This document shows, one piece after another, positions 15,438 to 23,608 of a DNA stretch of 64,000 nt. The notes under the pieces were generated by a model. That model saw only the letters and a program-made list of their open reading frames with translations, was not told the DNA's origin and did no database searches. The first letter of the stretch is position 1, and every line of letters begins with the position of its first letter. Both the position numbers and the translations under genes were made by a program. This stretch comes from Aquamicrobium sp. (lineage in GTDB: Bacteria > Pseudomonadota > Alphaproteobacteria > Rhizobiales > Rhizobiaceae): NCBI RefSeq assembly GCF_023954335.1, contig NZ_JAMLIE010000001.1:1736001-1800000 (forward strand), in the 5' to 3' direction.

Positions 15438-17873
15438 ATGGACAAGAGGAGCCTTACCGAACGCGATATCTGCACGAAGTTCATCCTGCCCGCCGTCAAG
15501 CGCGCCGGCTGGGACGAGATGGCGCAGGTGCGCGAGGAGGTCTATTTCACCAAGGGCCGCATCATCGTGCGCGGCAAGCTGGTGACGCGCGGCAAGGCGA
15601 AGAAGGTCGACATCGTACTCTATTACAAGCCGAATATCCCCATCGCGCTGATCGAGGCCAAGGACAACAATCATCCGGTCGGCCACGGCATCCAGCAGGG
15701 CCTCGACTACGCGATGACGCTGGACATCCCCTTCGTGTTTTCCTCGAACGGCGACGGCTTCGTGTTCCATGACCGCACCGGGCAAAGCGTTCCAGTCGAG
15801 ACAAATCTCGGGCTCGACGCCTTCCCGTCGCCGGCCGGTCTATGGGCACGCTATCGCGCCTGGAAGGGGCTCGACGCGGAAGCCGAGAAGATCGTGCTTC
15901 AGGACTATTTCGACGACGGCAGCGGCAAGACACCACGCTATTATCAGGTGAACGCCGTCAACGCGGCGATCGAGGCCATCGCCAAGGGCCGTGACCGCGT
16001 GCTCCTGGTGATGGCGACGGGCACGGGCAAGACCTATACCGCGTTCCAGATCATCTGGCGGCTCTGGAAGGCCGGCCGCAAGAAACGCATCCTGTTCCTT
16101 GCCGATCGCAACGTGTTGATCGACCAGACGATGGTGAACGACTTTCGCCCCTTCGGCGCGGCGATGGCGAAGCTATCCACCAATGCCAGGACCATCGAGC
16201 GACAGGACGGAACCGCCGTCGATCTGCCGCTGGCACTCGATAACAGGCGGCGCATCGACACCGCTTTCGAGATTTATCTCGGCCTCTATCAGGCGATCAC
16301 CGGCCCGGAGGAGCGGCAGAAGCTCTATCGCGAGTTCTCTCCAGGCTTCTTCGACCTCATTGTCATCGACGAATGTCATCGCGGCAGCGCGGCCGAGGAT
16401 TCGGCATGGCGGGAAATCCTCGCCCACTTTTCCGGCGCAACGCAGATCGGCCTCACCGCCACGCCGAAGGAGACGGAATACGTCTCCAACACGGAATATT
16501 TCGGCGAGCCGGTTTTCACCTATTCCCTGAAACAGGGCATCAGCGACGGCTTTCTCGCGCCCTACAAGGTCATCAAGGTTCACATCGACCGTGATGTGGA
16601 AGGCTATCGCCCCGAACTCGGCCAGCTCGATCGCGACGGCAACGAGGTCGAGGACCGCATCTACAACACGAAGGATTTCGACCGGCATATCGTGCTCGAC
16701 GACCGCACGGTGCTGACCGCGAAGAAAATCACCGAGTTCCTGAAGGAAAGCGGCGACCGCTTCCAGAAGACGATCGTGTTCTGCGTCGATGAGGAGCACG
16801 CGGCGCGGATGCGGCAGGCGCTCGTCAACGAGAACGCCGATCTGGTCGCGGAAAATCAGCGTTACGTCATGCGCATCACGGGCAGCGACAAGGAAGGCCA
16901 GGACCAGCTCGGCAATTTCATCGACCCGGAATCGAAATATCCCGTGCTGGTGACGACTTCGCGGCTGCTCTCGACTGGTGTTGATGCGCAGACCTGCCGG
17001 CTGATCGTGCTCGATCGTGCGGTGGGCTCGATGACCGAGTTCAAGCAGATTGTCGGGCGCGGCACCCGCGTTCATGAGGACAGCAAGAAGTTCTTCTTCA
17101 CGCTGATCGACTTTCGCGGCGCGACTAGCCATTTTGCCGACCCGGATTTCGACGGCGACCCGGTGCAGATTTACGAGCCGAGCGACGGTGATCCGATCAC
17201 GCCGCCCGACGACGCGCCGCAGGGCGACGACGCCATCCCGCCGGAACCCGGCGAGGACGAAACGGTGGTCGATCAGCCGGGCCTACCATTGCCGCCAGGT
17301 GGCCCGATCCGCAAGATCTACGTCGATGGCGTCGGCGCCCGCATCCTGGCCGAGCGCGTCGAATATCTCGACGAGAACGGCAAGCTCGTCACCGAATCCC
17401 TGCGCGACTTCACCCGGACGGCGCTGAAAAAGCGTTTTGCCAGCCTCGACGATTTCCTCCGGCGCTGGAAATCCGCCGAGCGCAAGCAGGCGATTATCGA
17501 GGAACTGGAGGCCGAGGGCCTGGCGCTCGATGCCGTCGCCGATGAACTCGGCAAGAACCTCGACCCGTTCGATCTGATCTGCCACGTCGCCTTTGATCGG
17601 AAGCCGCTTACCCGCCGCGAGCGGGCCGAGAACGTCAAGAAGCGTGACGTGTTCACCAAATACGGGCCGCAGGCCCGCGCCGTGCTCGATGCGTTGCTGG
17701 ACAAGTATCGCGACGAGGGCGTGCTCAATCTCGACGATGCCAATGTGCTGAAGGTCACGCCCTTCACCGCGATGGGCAGCGTCGTGCAACTCATCAAGGC
17801 GTTCGGCGGCAAGGAGGGCTTCGAGAAGGCCGTCCACGAAATGCAGGACGCGCTCTACCAGGAGACCGCCTGA
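15438..17873 (+). CDS. hsdR: Type I restriction enzyme R subunit
   Basis: The 811-residue motor and nuclease subunit of a type I restriction-modification complex. The PD-(D/E)xK nuclease is near residues 50-80 (KKVDIVLYY, then ALIEAKDNN). The SF2 translocase has Walker A MATGTGKTYTAFQ near 190, DECH in VIDECHRGSA near 311, and the later helicase motifs TTSRLLSTGVDAQTCRLIVL and QIVGRGTRVHED near 520-550. The C-terminal region resembles EcoEI R subunits. With HsdM and HsdS it would translocate unmethylated DNA and cut at a distance. hsdM follows after three bases. The length is typical and no break is seen. Confidence 0.95.
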   Translation: MDKRSLTERDICTKFILPAVKRAGWDEMAQVREEVYFTKGRIIVRGKLVTRGKAKKVDIVLYYKPNIPIALIEAKDNNHPVGHGIQQGLDYAMTLDIPFVFSSNGDGFVFHDRTGQSVPVETNLGLDAFPSPAGLWARYRAWKGLDAEAEKIVLQDYFDDGSGKTPRYYQVNAVNAAIEAIAKGRDRVLLVMATGTGKTYTAFQIIWRLWKAGRKKRILFLADRNVLIDQTMVNDFRPFGAAMAKLSTNARTIERQDGTAVDLPLALDNRRRIDTAFEIYLGLYQAITGPEERQKLYREFSPGFFDLIVIDECHRGSAAEDSAWREILAHFSGATQIGLTATPKETEYVSNTEYFGEPVFTYSLKQGISDGFLAPYKVIKVHIDRDVEGYRPELGQLDRDGNEVEDRIYNTKDFDRHIVLDDRTVLTAKKITEFLKESGDRFQKTIVFCVDEEHAARMRQALVNENADLVAENQRYVMRITGSDKEGQDQLGNFIDPESKYPVLVTTSRLLSTGVDAQTCRLIVLDRAVGSMTEFKQIVGRGTRVHEDSKKFFFTLIDFRGATSHFADPDFDGDPVQIYEPSDGDPITPPDDAPQGDDAIPPEPGEDETVVDQPGLPLPPGGPIRKIYVDGVGARILAERVEYLDENGKLVTESLRDFTRTALKKRFASLDDFLRRWKSAERKQAIIEELEAEGLALDAVADELGKNLDPFDLICHVAFDRKPLTRRERAENVKKRDVFTKYGPQARAVLDALLDKYRDEGVLNLDDANVLKVTPFTAMGSVVQLIKAFGGKEGFEKAVHEMQDALYQETA

Positions 17874-17876
17874 GCC

Positions 17877-19331
17877 ATGATCGTCCGCACCACCGTCAAA
17901 TCCATTCAGGACATCATGCGCCAGGACGTGGGCGTCGATGGCGATGCGCAGCGCATCAGCCAACTCACCTGGCTGTTCTTCCTCAAGATCATCGACGATC
18001 AGGACCAGGAACTCGAACTGACCAGGGACGGCTATCGCTCGCCGATCCCGGAGAAATTCCAGTGGCGAAACTGGGCGGCGGACCCGGAGGGCATCACGGG
18101 CCAGGCGCTGCTCGATTTCGTCAATGACGAACTGTTCCCGGCGCTGAAGGGTTTGCAGGTCTCCGACAGGCCCGGCGACCGCCGCCGCGTGGTGCGCGAC
18201 GTGTTCGAGGACGCCTACAACTACATGAAGTCCGGCCAGTTGCTGCGGCAGGTGGTCAACAAGATCACCCAGGTCGATTTCAACAATCTCGACGAGCGGC
18301 GGCATTTTGGCGAGTTCTACGAGCAATTGCTCAACGATCTGCAATCGGCCGGCAATGCAGGCGAGTATTACACGCCGCGCGCCGTCACCGCCTTCATGGT
18401 GCAGATGGTCGACCCGCATCCGGGCGAGGTGCTGTTCGACCCCGCCTGCGGCACGGGCGGCTTCCTCTCCTGCGCGATCAACCACATGGAGGCGAACTAC
18501 GTCCGCACACCGCAGCAGCGCGAAAAGATGCAGGGCGGATTGCGCGCGGTGGAAAAGAAGCAACTGCCGCACATGCTCTGCGTCACCAACATGCTGCTGC
18601 ACGGCATCGAGGACCCGAGCTTCGTCAAGCACGACAACACGCTGGCCCGGCCGCTGATTTCGTGGAGCAAGGACGAACGCGTCGATATCGTCGTCACCAA
18701 TCCGCCCTTCGGTGGGCGTGAGGAAGACGGCATCGAGAACAATTTCCCTACCTTCCGCACCAAGGAAACCGCCGACCTGTTCCTCGCGCTGATCGTGCGG
18801 CTGCTCAAGACCGATGGCCGCGCCGCCGTGGTGCTGCCGGACGGCACGCTGTTCGGCGAGGGCGTCAAGACGCGGCTGAAGGAACATCTGATGGAGGAGT
18901 GCAACCTCCACACCATCGTTCGTTTGCCCAATTCGGTGTTCAAGCCCTATGCCTCGATCGGCACCAACCTGCTGTTCTTCGAGAAGGGCACGCCGACGCG
19001 CGACATCTGGTTCTACGAGCATCGCGTGCCCGAGGGCCAGAAAGCCTACTCGATGACCAGGCCGATCCGGCTGGAGCATTTTCAGCCCTGCATCGACTGG
19101 TGGGGCGGCAAGGATCGGATTGGCCGCGAGGAGACGCCGCAGGCGTGGCGCGTGACCGCCGAGGAGGTGAAGGCGCGCGGCTATAATCTCGACATCAAGA
19201 ACCCGCACAGCGTTGCCGACGATCACGGCGACCCGGAGGCGCTGCTGGCGGACCTTGCCCGCACCGAGGCCGAGACGGTAACCTATCGCGACCAGTTGAA
19301 GGCAATCCTCGCCGAGGCGCTGCTGCGATGA
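17877..19331 (+). CDS. hsdM: Type I DNA adenine methyltransferase, M subunit
   Basis: The 484-residue N6-adenine methyltransferase subunit. Residues about 1-140 form the HsdM N-terminal helical domain (RISQLTWLFFLKIIDDQDQE). The SAM-binding motif is FDPACGTGGFLS near residue 187 and the catalytic NPPFGG is near 274. The end is the usual region that meets HsdS. It methylates the recognition site set by HsdS and is also required for restriction. It overlaps hsdS by four bases (ATGA), which couples expression of the two subunits. Confidence 0.95.
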   Translation: MIVRTTVKSIQDIMRQDVGVDGDAQRISQLTWLFFLKIIDDQDQELELTRDGYRSPIPEKFQWRNWAADPEGITGQALLDFVNDELFPALKGLQVSDRPGDRRRVVRDVFEDAYNYMKSGQLLRQVVNKITQVDFNNLDERRHFGEFYEQLLNDLQSAGNAGEYYTPRAVTAFMVQMVDPHPGEVLFDPACGTGGFLSCAINHMEANYVRTPQQREKMQGGLRAVEKKQLPHMLCVTNMLLHGIEDPSFVKHDNTLARPLISWSKDERVDIVVTNPPFGGREEDGIENNFPTFRTKETADLFLALIVRLLKTDGRAAVVLPDGTLFGEGVKTRLKEHLMEECNLHTIVRLPNSVFKPYASIGTNLLFFEKGTPTRDIWFYEHRVPEGQKAYSMTRPIRLEHFQPCIDWWGGKDRIGREETPQAWRVTAEEVKARGYNLDIKNPHSVADDHGDPEALLADLARTEAETVTYRDQLKAILAEALLR

Positions 19332-21040
19332 GCGCCGGCCCGATGAACGCGGAACGCCTGCTGGCACATTACGAGAAAATCGCCGACGCGCCCGACGCCA
19401 TTGCGCGGCTGCGGCGCTTCGTGCTCGATTTGGCGGTGCGCGGCAAGCTCGTGCCGCAGGACGCCAGCGACGAACCGGCGTCGGAATTGCTGAAGCGGAT
19501 CGCGAAGGAAAAGGCGCGGCTAGTGAAAGCGGGGGAGATCAGGAAGCCGAAGGTGCTTGCCGACGTGGAAGAGCCGCCTTTCGACTTGCCGCAGAACTGG
19601 TGTTGGACACCGATCCGCGAAGTTACGAGTGATCGAGGACAGGAAATCCCACAATCGACCTTCACCTACATCGACGTAACCGCCATCAACAAAGAGGCGG
19701 GTATTGTCGCGGAACCGAAGGTTTTGGAGGCCAGCGAAGCGCCGAGCCGGGCGCGCAAGATCACGCGCAAGGGCGATGTGATCTATTCTTGCGTTCGCCC
19801 ATACCTGTTGAACGTCGCCGTCATCGAGTGCGATTTTGATCCGCAGCCGATTGCAAGCACTGCCTTCGCCATCCTCAACGGGCACGGCCTCGTAATACCG
19901 CGCTATATTTGGATCGTGCTTCGCAGTCCGTTCATGGTGGAATGCGTCGAGGAGAACCAGCGCGGGCAAGCCTATCCGGCCATAAACGACGCAGACTTCG
20001 CAGTCTTACCCTTTCCCCTCCCACCGCTCGCCGAGCAGCAGCGCATCGTCGCCAAGGTCGATGAATTGATGGGCCTGTGCGAGCGGCTGGAGGCGGCGCG
20101 GGGGGGGCGCGAGGCAGTGCGCGATCGGCTGGCGGCGGCGAGCCTCGCCCGCCTCAACGCGCCCGATCCCGGGACATTTCAGGCCGACGCCCGCTTCGCC
20201 CTCGACGCGCTGCCGGCGCTCACCACACGCCCCGACCAGATCAAGGCGCTGCGCCAGACCATCCTCAACCTCGCCGTCCGCGGCAAACTGGTGGAGCAGG
20301 ACCCGACCGACGAAACGGCGTCTGAACTGCTGAAGCGGATTGCGGCGGAGAAGGCGGGCAACGGCAAACGGCAGAAGGAACTGCCCGAAATCGACGCCGA
20401 GGAGTTGGGCGAGCTTCCACCAAACTGGTCGGCGGTGCCGCTGATCGCGCTCGGGACGTGGGCGATCGGATCGGGCTTTCCGAAGAACGAACAGGGCCAG
20501 ACAGATGGTCCCTACTTCTTCTTGAAGGTCAGTGACATGAACCTTCCCGAAAACAACAAGTTCATCACGACAGCCAACAACACCATTGACGATGAAGCGG
20601 CCATGCGCATGCGCGCGGCAATTCATCCACCCGGAACAATCATCTTCCCAAAGATCGGCGGAGCCATCGCGACCAACAAGCGGCGCATCCTGACGCGCGG
20701 CTCGGCTATCGACAATAACTGCTTAGGGATCACGTTTGCCTCCGACATCGTTGTCGAGTGGGCTTACCTGCTGATGACCACGCTGGACTTCACGCGCTAC
20801 CAAGCTGGAACAGCGGTGCCGGCCCTGCAACAGGGCACGCTGGCTGGAATCCCCGTCGGCCTCCCACCCCTCGCCGAACAACACCGCATCGTGGCTAAGG
20901 TCGATGCCCTCATGGCCCTCTGCGACCGGCTGGAGGCCGCCCTCATTACCGCCGACACCACCCGCGCCCGCCTCCTCGAAGCCCTCCTCCACGAGGCCCT
21001 GGAGCCGGCTGCCGAAGCGGTCACGGAGGCCGCGGAATGA
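19328..21040 (+). CDS. hsdS: Type I specificity subunit with two target-recognition domains
   Basis: A 570-residue DNA-recognition subunit built from two similar halves. RRFVLDLAVRGKLVPQDASD and ILNLAVRGKLVEQDPTDETA mark the two conserved helices, each followed by a target-recognition domain (about 85-225 and 370-520) and by nearly identical spacer helices, LPPLAEQQRIVAKVDELM and LPPLAEQHRIVAKVDALM. Each TRD reads one half of a bipartite site. Both recognition domains look complete, so the system is probably active. The internal near-repeats are a ready substrate for recombination that would exchange TRDs. Its stop codon overlaps the start of a 35-codon frame. Confidence 0.93.
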   Translation: MSAGPMNAERLLAHYEKIADAPDAIARLRRFVLDLAVRGKLVPQDASDEPASELLKRIAKEKARLVKAGEIRKPKVLADVEEPPFDLPQNWCWTPIREVTSDRGQEIPQSTFTYIDVTAINKEAGIVAEPKVLEASEAPSRARKITRKGDVIYSCVRPYLLNVAVIECDFDPQPIASTAFAILNGHGLVIPRYIWIVLRSPFMVECVEENQRGQAYPAINDADFAVLPFPLPPLAEQQRIVAKVDELMGLCERLEAARGGREAVRDRLAAASLARLNAPDPGTFQADARFALDALPALTTRPDQIKALRQTILNLAVRGKLVEQDPTDETASELLKRIAAEKAGNGKRQKELPEIDAEELGELPPNWSAVPLIALGTWAIGSGFPKNEQGQTDGPYFFLKVSDMNLPENNKFITTANNTIDDEAAMRMRAAIHPPGTIIFPKIGGAIATNKRRILTRGSAIDNNCLGITFASDIVVEWAYLLMTTLDFTRYQAGTAVPALQQGTLAGIPVGLPPLAEQHRIVAKVDALMALCDRLEAALITADTTRARLLEALLHEALEPAAEAVTEAAE

Positions 21041-21144
21041 ACGCGTTCTTTCCGCAACCAACCTATTACACTGCCCGGCGCACCAATCGCGCCGTCGGCA
21101 TCGAGCAGTTAGTCAAGGAGTTCCCCATTGGCATCCAAGGATAA
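21037..21144 (+). CDS. 35-residue ORF bridging hsdS and the mcrB-like gene
   Basis: ATG at 21037 overlaps the hsdS stop (ATGA), and the frame runs 35 residues, beginning MNAFFPQPTYYTARRTNRAV, and stops at 21142-21144, past the TTG start of the mcrB-like gene at 21128. The AAGGAG ribosome site of that gene (21115-21120) lies inside it. It keeps a continuous chain of overlapping frames through the operon. It may be a coupling leader rather than a working protein. No family is recognised. Confidence 0.5.
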   Translation: MNAFFPQPTYYTARRTNRAVGIEQLVKEFPIGIQG

Positions 21145-23608
21145 GCGATACTTCTTCGCGGTCGGGCAGAAGAGCTTCGAGGCCGGCGCAAGCGCGAACC
21201 ATTTCTCTACCGTGGTGCCGATTGCCGACGTGAACGGCGAGATCATCGACGACCGCCCGTCCGAGTTCCCCAATCGCGGCCGGGCCTGGTGGATGCTGCG
21301 CGGCGAGGCCCGCGTGACCCATGCGCCGCCGGGCTGCCTCATCATGTCGGGGATCGAGGATGCGATGGACCTCTCGTCCTCGCCCGACAAGGACATCTAT
21401 CAGCTTCTGCAACCCACGCTTCCCGGCCTGAAAGACCTGATCGAGATCCTGACGCCCGGCGCCGAGATCACCGATCCGAACGCTTTGCTCGACGATTTCC
21501 GGATGCGCTGCGATCACGAGCCGACGCGGCATGTCCTCGTGCGGATCGGCGATTATCTCTACGGGCCGCTAAAGGTCGAACTGGACCGCCCCGAGAATGA
21601 CCGCATGATCGAGCCGGAAATCCGCTTCAGCAAGCCGGTCGCGCCGCATGTCGTCTACCGGATCGCTGTGAGCGAGGCGGAGGGGCGCCTCGGCCATATC
21701 CGGCACAAGGTGATCGTGCAGCGTGATGCCAGCAAGCCGAACGATCAGGTCGGGCACACGGTGCGCTACGAGGCGATCACCGGCGCGCTGTATGAAGACC
21801 TGCGGGAGGGAGCGCAGGAGGTCGACCTCGTTTCCCTGCAAGATGCCGTCCGACAGGTTTCGAGGGATTTCCTGTCGCGAAAGGAGCGGCGCGAGTTTCT
21901 CGAACGGCTCGGCCGATTTGCCGAGGAGGCGCAGTCGTCCCCGACCGTGATCGCGCGCGTTCAGAGCTTTCTGAACGAGCAGCATCAGGAACTTGACGCG
22001 CTGGATCAGATTTTCGACGCGTTGCTCTCGGACGAAGCCTTCAAGCCAAAGATCGACAAGGCGGTCGCGGCAGAGGTCGAGAAGCGCGTGGACGCGCAAG
22101 CGGCCCAGATCGACGCCCGCGCCAAGGAGCGCATCAAGGACCTCAGCACCCAGTTGGAGAACCTCAGGGCCGACTACGCTGCCGAGAAGGAAAAGTTCGA
22201 TGCCGAGAAGGCTCGCCGTCACAAGGCACTCGACGAGGAACTGGCTGCGAAGAAGGAAGCTGCGGAACAGGAACTCAAGGCAAAACGGGAGGAGCTGAGC
22301 CAACAGGAAGAACTGATCAGCCAAAGCCTTGAAGCGGTTGCAGAACGACTGTCATCAGACCGCACGGGCGTGCTCAATGACTTCCTCGCGCTCGAACCTC
22401 TCCTGCGACGCCTGGGTCTTGGCGGAGGGCCAAGGTCTGACACCGCTTCGGAGCAGGCTTCAGCTGCAAGGCCGTCGGCACCCGCGTTGAACCTGCCTGA
22501 CTTCCCGGCATCCGCGCCTGATCGGGTGCCCATGTCCGAGGAAGCATTCTTCGAGCGGTTTGTTACGCATGTCGAGGACTGCGGCTTCATCTTCGACCGC
22601 GAGGACCTGCTGGCTTTCCATCTTTCGGCGAAGGAGCGAGCGCCTGTCATTTTGGGTGGTGTCTCCGGGTCCGGCAAATCGTCTCTGCCCGTCCTTTATT
22701 CGGAAGCACTGGCAGGGGAGGACGCCGGAAGGAACTATCTGGCCGTGGACGTGAACCCATCTTGGACCAGCCCTGCAGACCTTCTCGGCTATACCGACGC
22801 GCTGGAACACCGTTTCATTCCGGCCGCGTCGGGCCTGCTGAACCAAATGATCCTCGCCTCCCATGCGCGCGAGGCTCTCGGGACGTCCGCGCCGGTGTTC
22901 TCCGTCTGTCTCGAAGAAATGAACCTTGCGCAGCCCGAGCACTACCTCGCAGATATCATTCAGGCGATTTCAAGAGCGCCAGGGAACCAGTTCATCAGCG
23001 TCTTCGATCCCAGCGCAGTGCGGGAAGACGATCCCTTTCGGCCATACGCACGCCTCGAACTTGCGCCGAACCTGATAATCGCCGGGACAGTGAACTTCGA
23101 CGAAACGACGCGACCGTTGTCGATGCGCCTTCTTGATCGGTGCAACCTGATCGAGTTCGTCGTGAGTGAACGTCTTCCCGTTCTCGGAATGTCTGCACAG
23201 ACCGGCGCGCGGGTGGTTGAGGGACCAGCCGTGCTGCAGGCGGACCGGGACCGGTGGACACGGAACACCAACGTACCGGCTCGGGCAATTGAGATCTTGG
23301 GGGAGATACAGCCTGAACTCAGTGTGCTTGGCTGTGGGCTCACCCACCGGCGCCAGACGTCGATCTGCCATTTCATCGCAAATGCACCAGAGGGTCTTTG
23401 CAGCTTCGATCAGGCGCTGGACATGCAATTGCGCCAGCGCATCCTGCCGCAGATACGGGGGCTGTACCGACCGGGGGCTCTGGAGGCCTTGGGGCGTCTG
23501 GCGGAAAAACTTGGGAAGGAATCCGACGTTCCGCGAACCCTCGAATCGCTCGCCCGACTTGAGTCTGACGCACGCGCATCTGACGACATGTTCCTCGGTG
23601 AAGAATGA
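21128..23608 (+). CDS. McrB-like AAA+ protein with central coiled coil
   Basis: An 826-residue protein starting at TTG, seven bases after AAGGAG; no ATG is suitably placed. Residues 1-200 are a mixed domain of unknown fold (YFFAVGQKSFEAGASANHFS). Residues about 305-410 form a long charged coiled coil (RIKDLSTQLENLRADYAAEK). The C-terminal AAA+ module has Walker A GGVSGSGKSSLPVLYSEAL near 513, Walker B VCLEEMNLAQPEHYLADII near 595 and GTVNFDETTRPLSMRLLDR near 655, where McrB proteins carry the NTAD nucleotide-specificity motif. This is the MoxR/McrB clade motor of type IV restriction. It overlaps the nuclease gene by four bases. Coiled-coil McrB proteins define the CoCoNuT group as I recall; membership is unproven here. 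Confidence 0.8.
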   Translation: MASKDKRYFFAVGQKSFEAGASANHFSTVVPIADVNGEIIDDRPSEFPNRGRAWWMLRGEARVTHAPPGCLIMSGIEDAMDLSSSPDKDIYQLLQPTLPGLKDLIEILTPGAEITDPNALLDDFRMRCDHEPTRHVLVRIGDYLYGPLKVELDRPENDRMIEPEIRFSKPVAPHVVYRIAVSEAEGRLGHIRHKVIVQRDASKPNDQVGHTVRYEAITGALYEDLREGAQEVDLVSLQDAVRQVSRDFLSRKERREFLERLGRFAEEAQSSPTVIARVQSFLNEQHQELDALDQIFDALLSDEAFKPKIDKAVAAEVEKRVDAQAAQIDARAKERIKDLSTQLENLRADYAAEKEKFDAEKARRHKALDEELAAKKEAAEQELKAKREELSQQEELISQSLEAVAERLSSDRTGVLNDFLALEPLLRRLGLGGGPRSDTASEQASAARPSAPALNLPDFPASAPDRVPMSEEAFFERFVTHVEDCGFIFDREDLLAFHLSAKERAPVILGGVSGSGKSSLPVLYSEALAGEDAGRNYLAVDVNPSWTSPADLLGYTDALEHRFIPAASGLLNQMILASHAREALGTSAPVFSVCLEEMNLAQPEHYLADIIQAISRAPGNQFISVFDPSAVREDDPFRPYARLELAPNLIIAGTVNFDETTRPLSMRLLDRCNLIEFVVSERLPVLGMSAQTGARVVEGPAVLQADRDRWTRNTNVPARAIEILGEIQPELSVLGCGLTHRRQTSICHFIANAPEGLCSFDQALDMQLRQRILPQIRGLYRPGALEALGRLAEKLGKESDVPRTLESLARLESDARASDDMFLGEE

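Noticed and set aside
17283..19367. A 694-codon open frame on the minus strand
   Set aside because: Antisense to hsdM and the end of hsdR; those genes have clear catalytic motifs, this frame has none.
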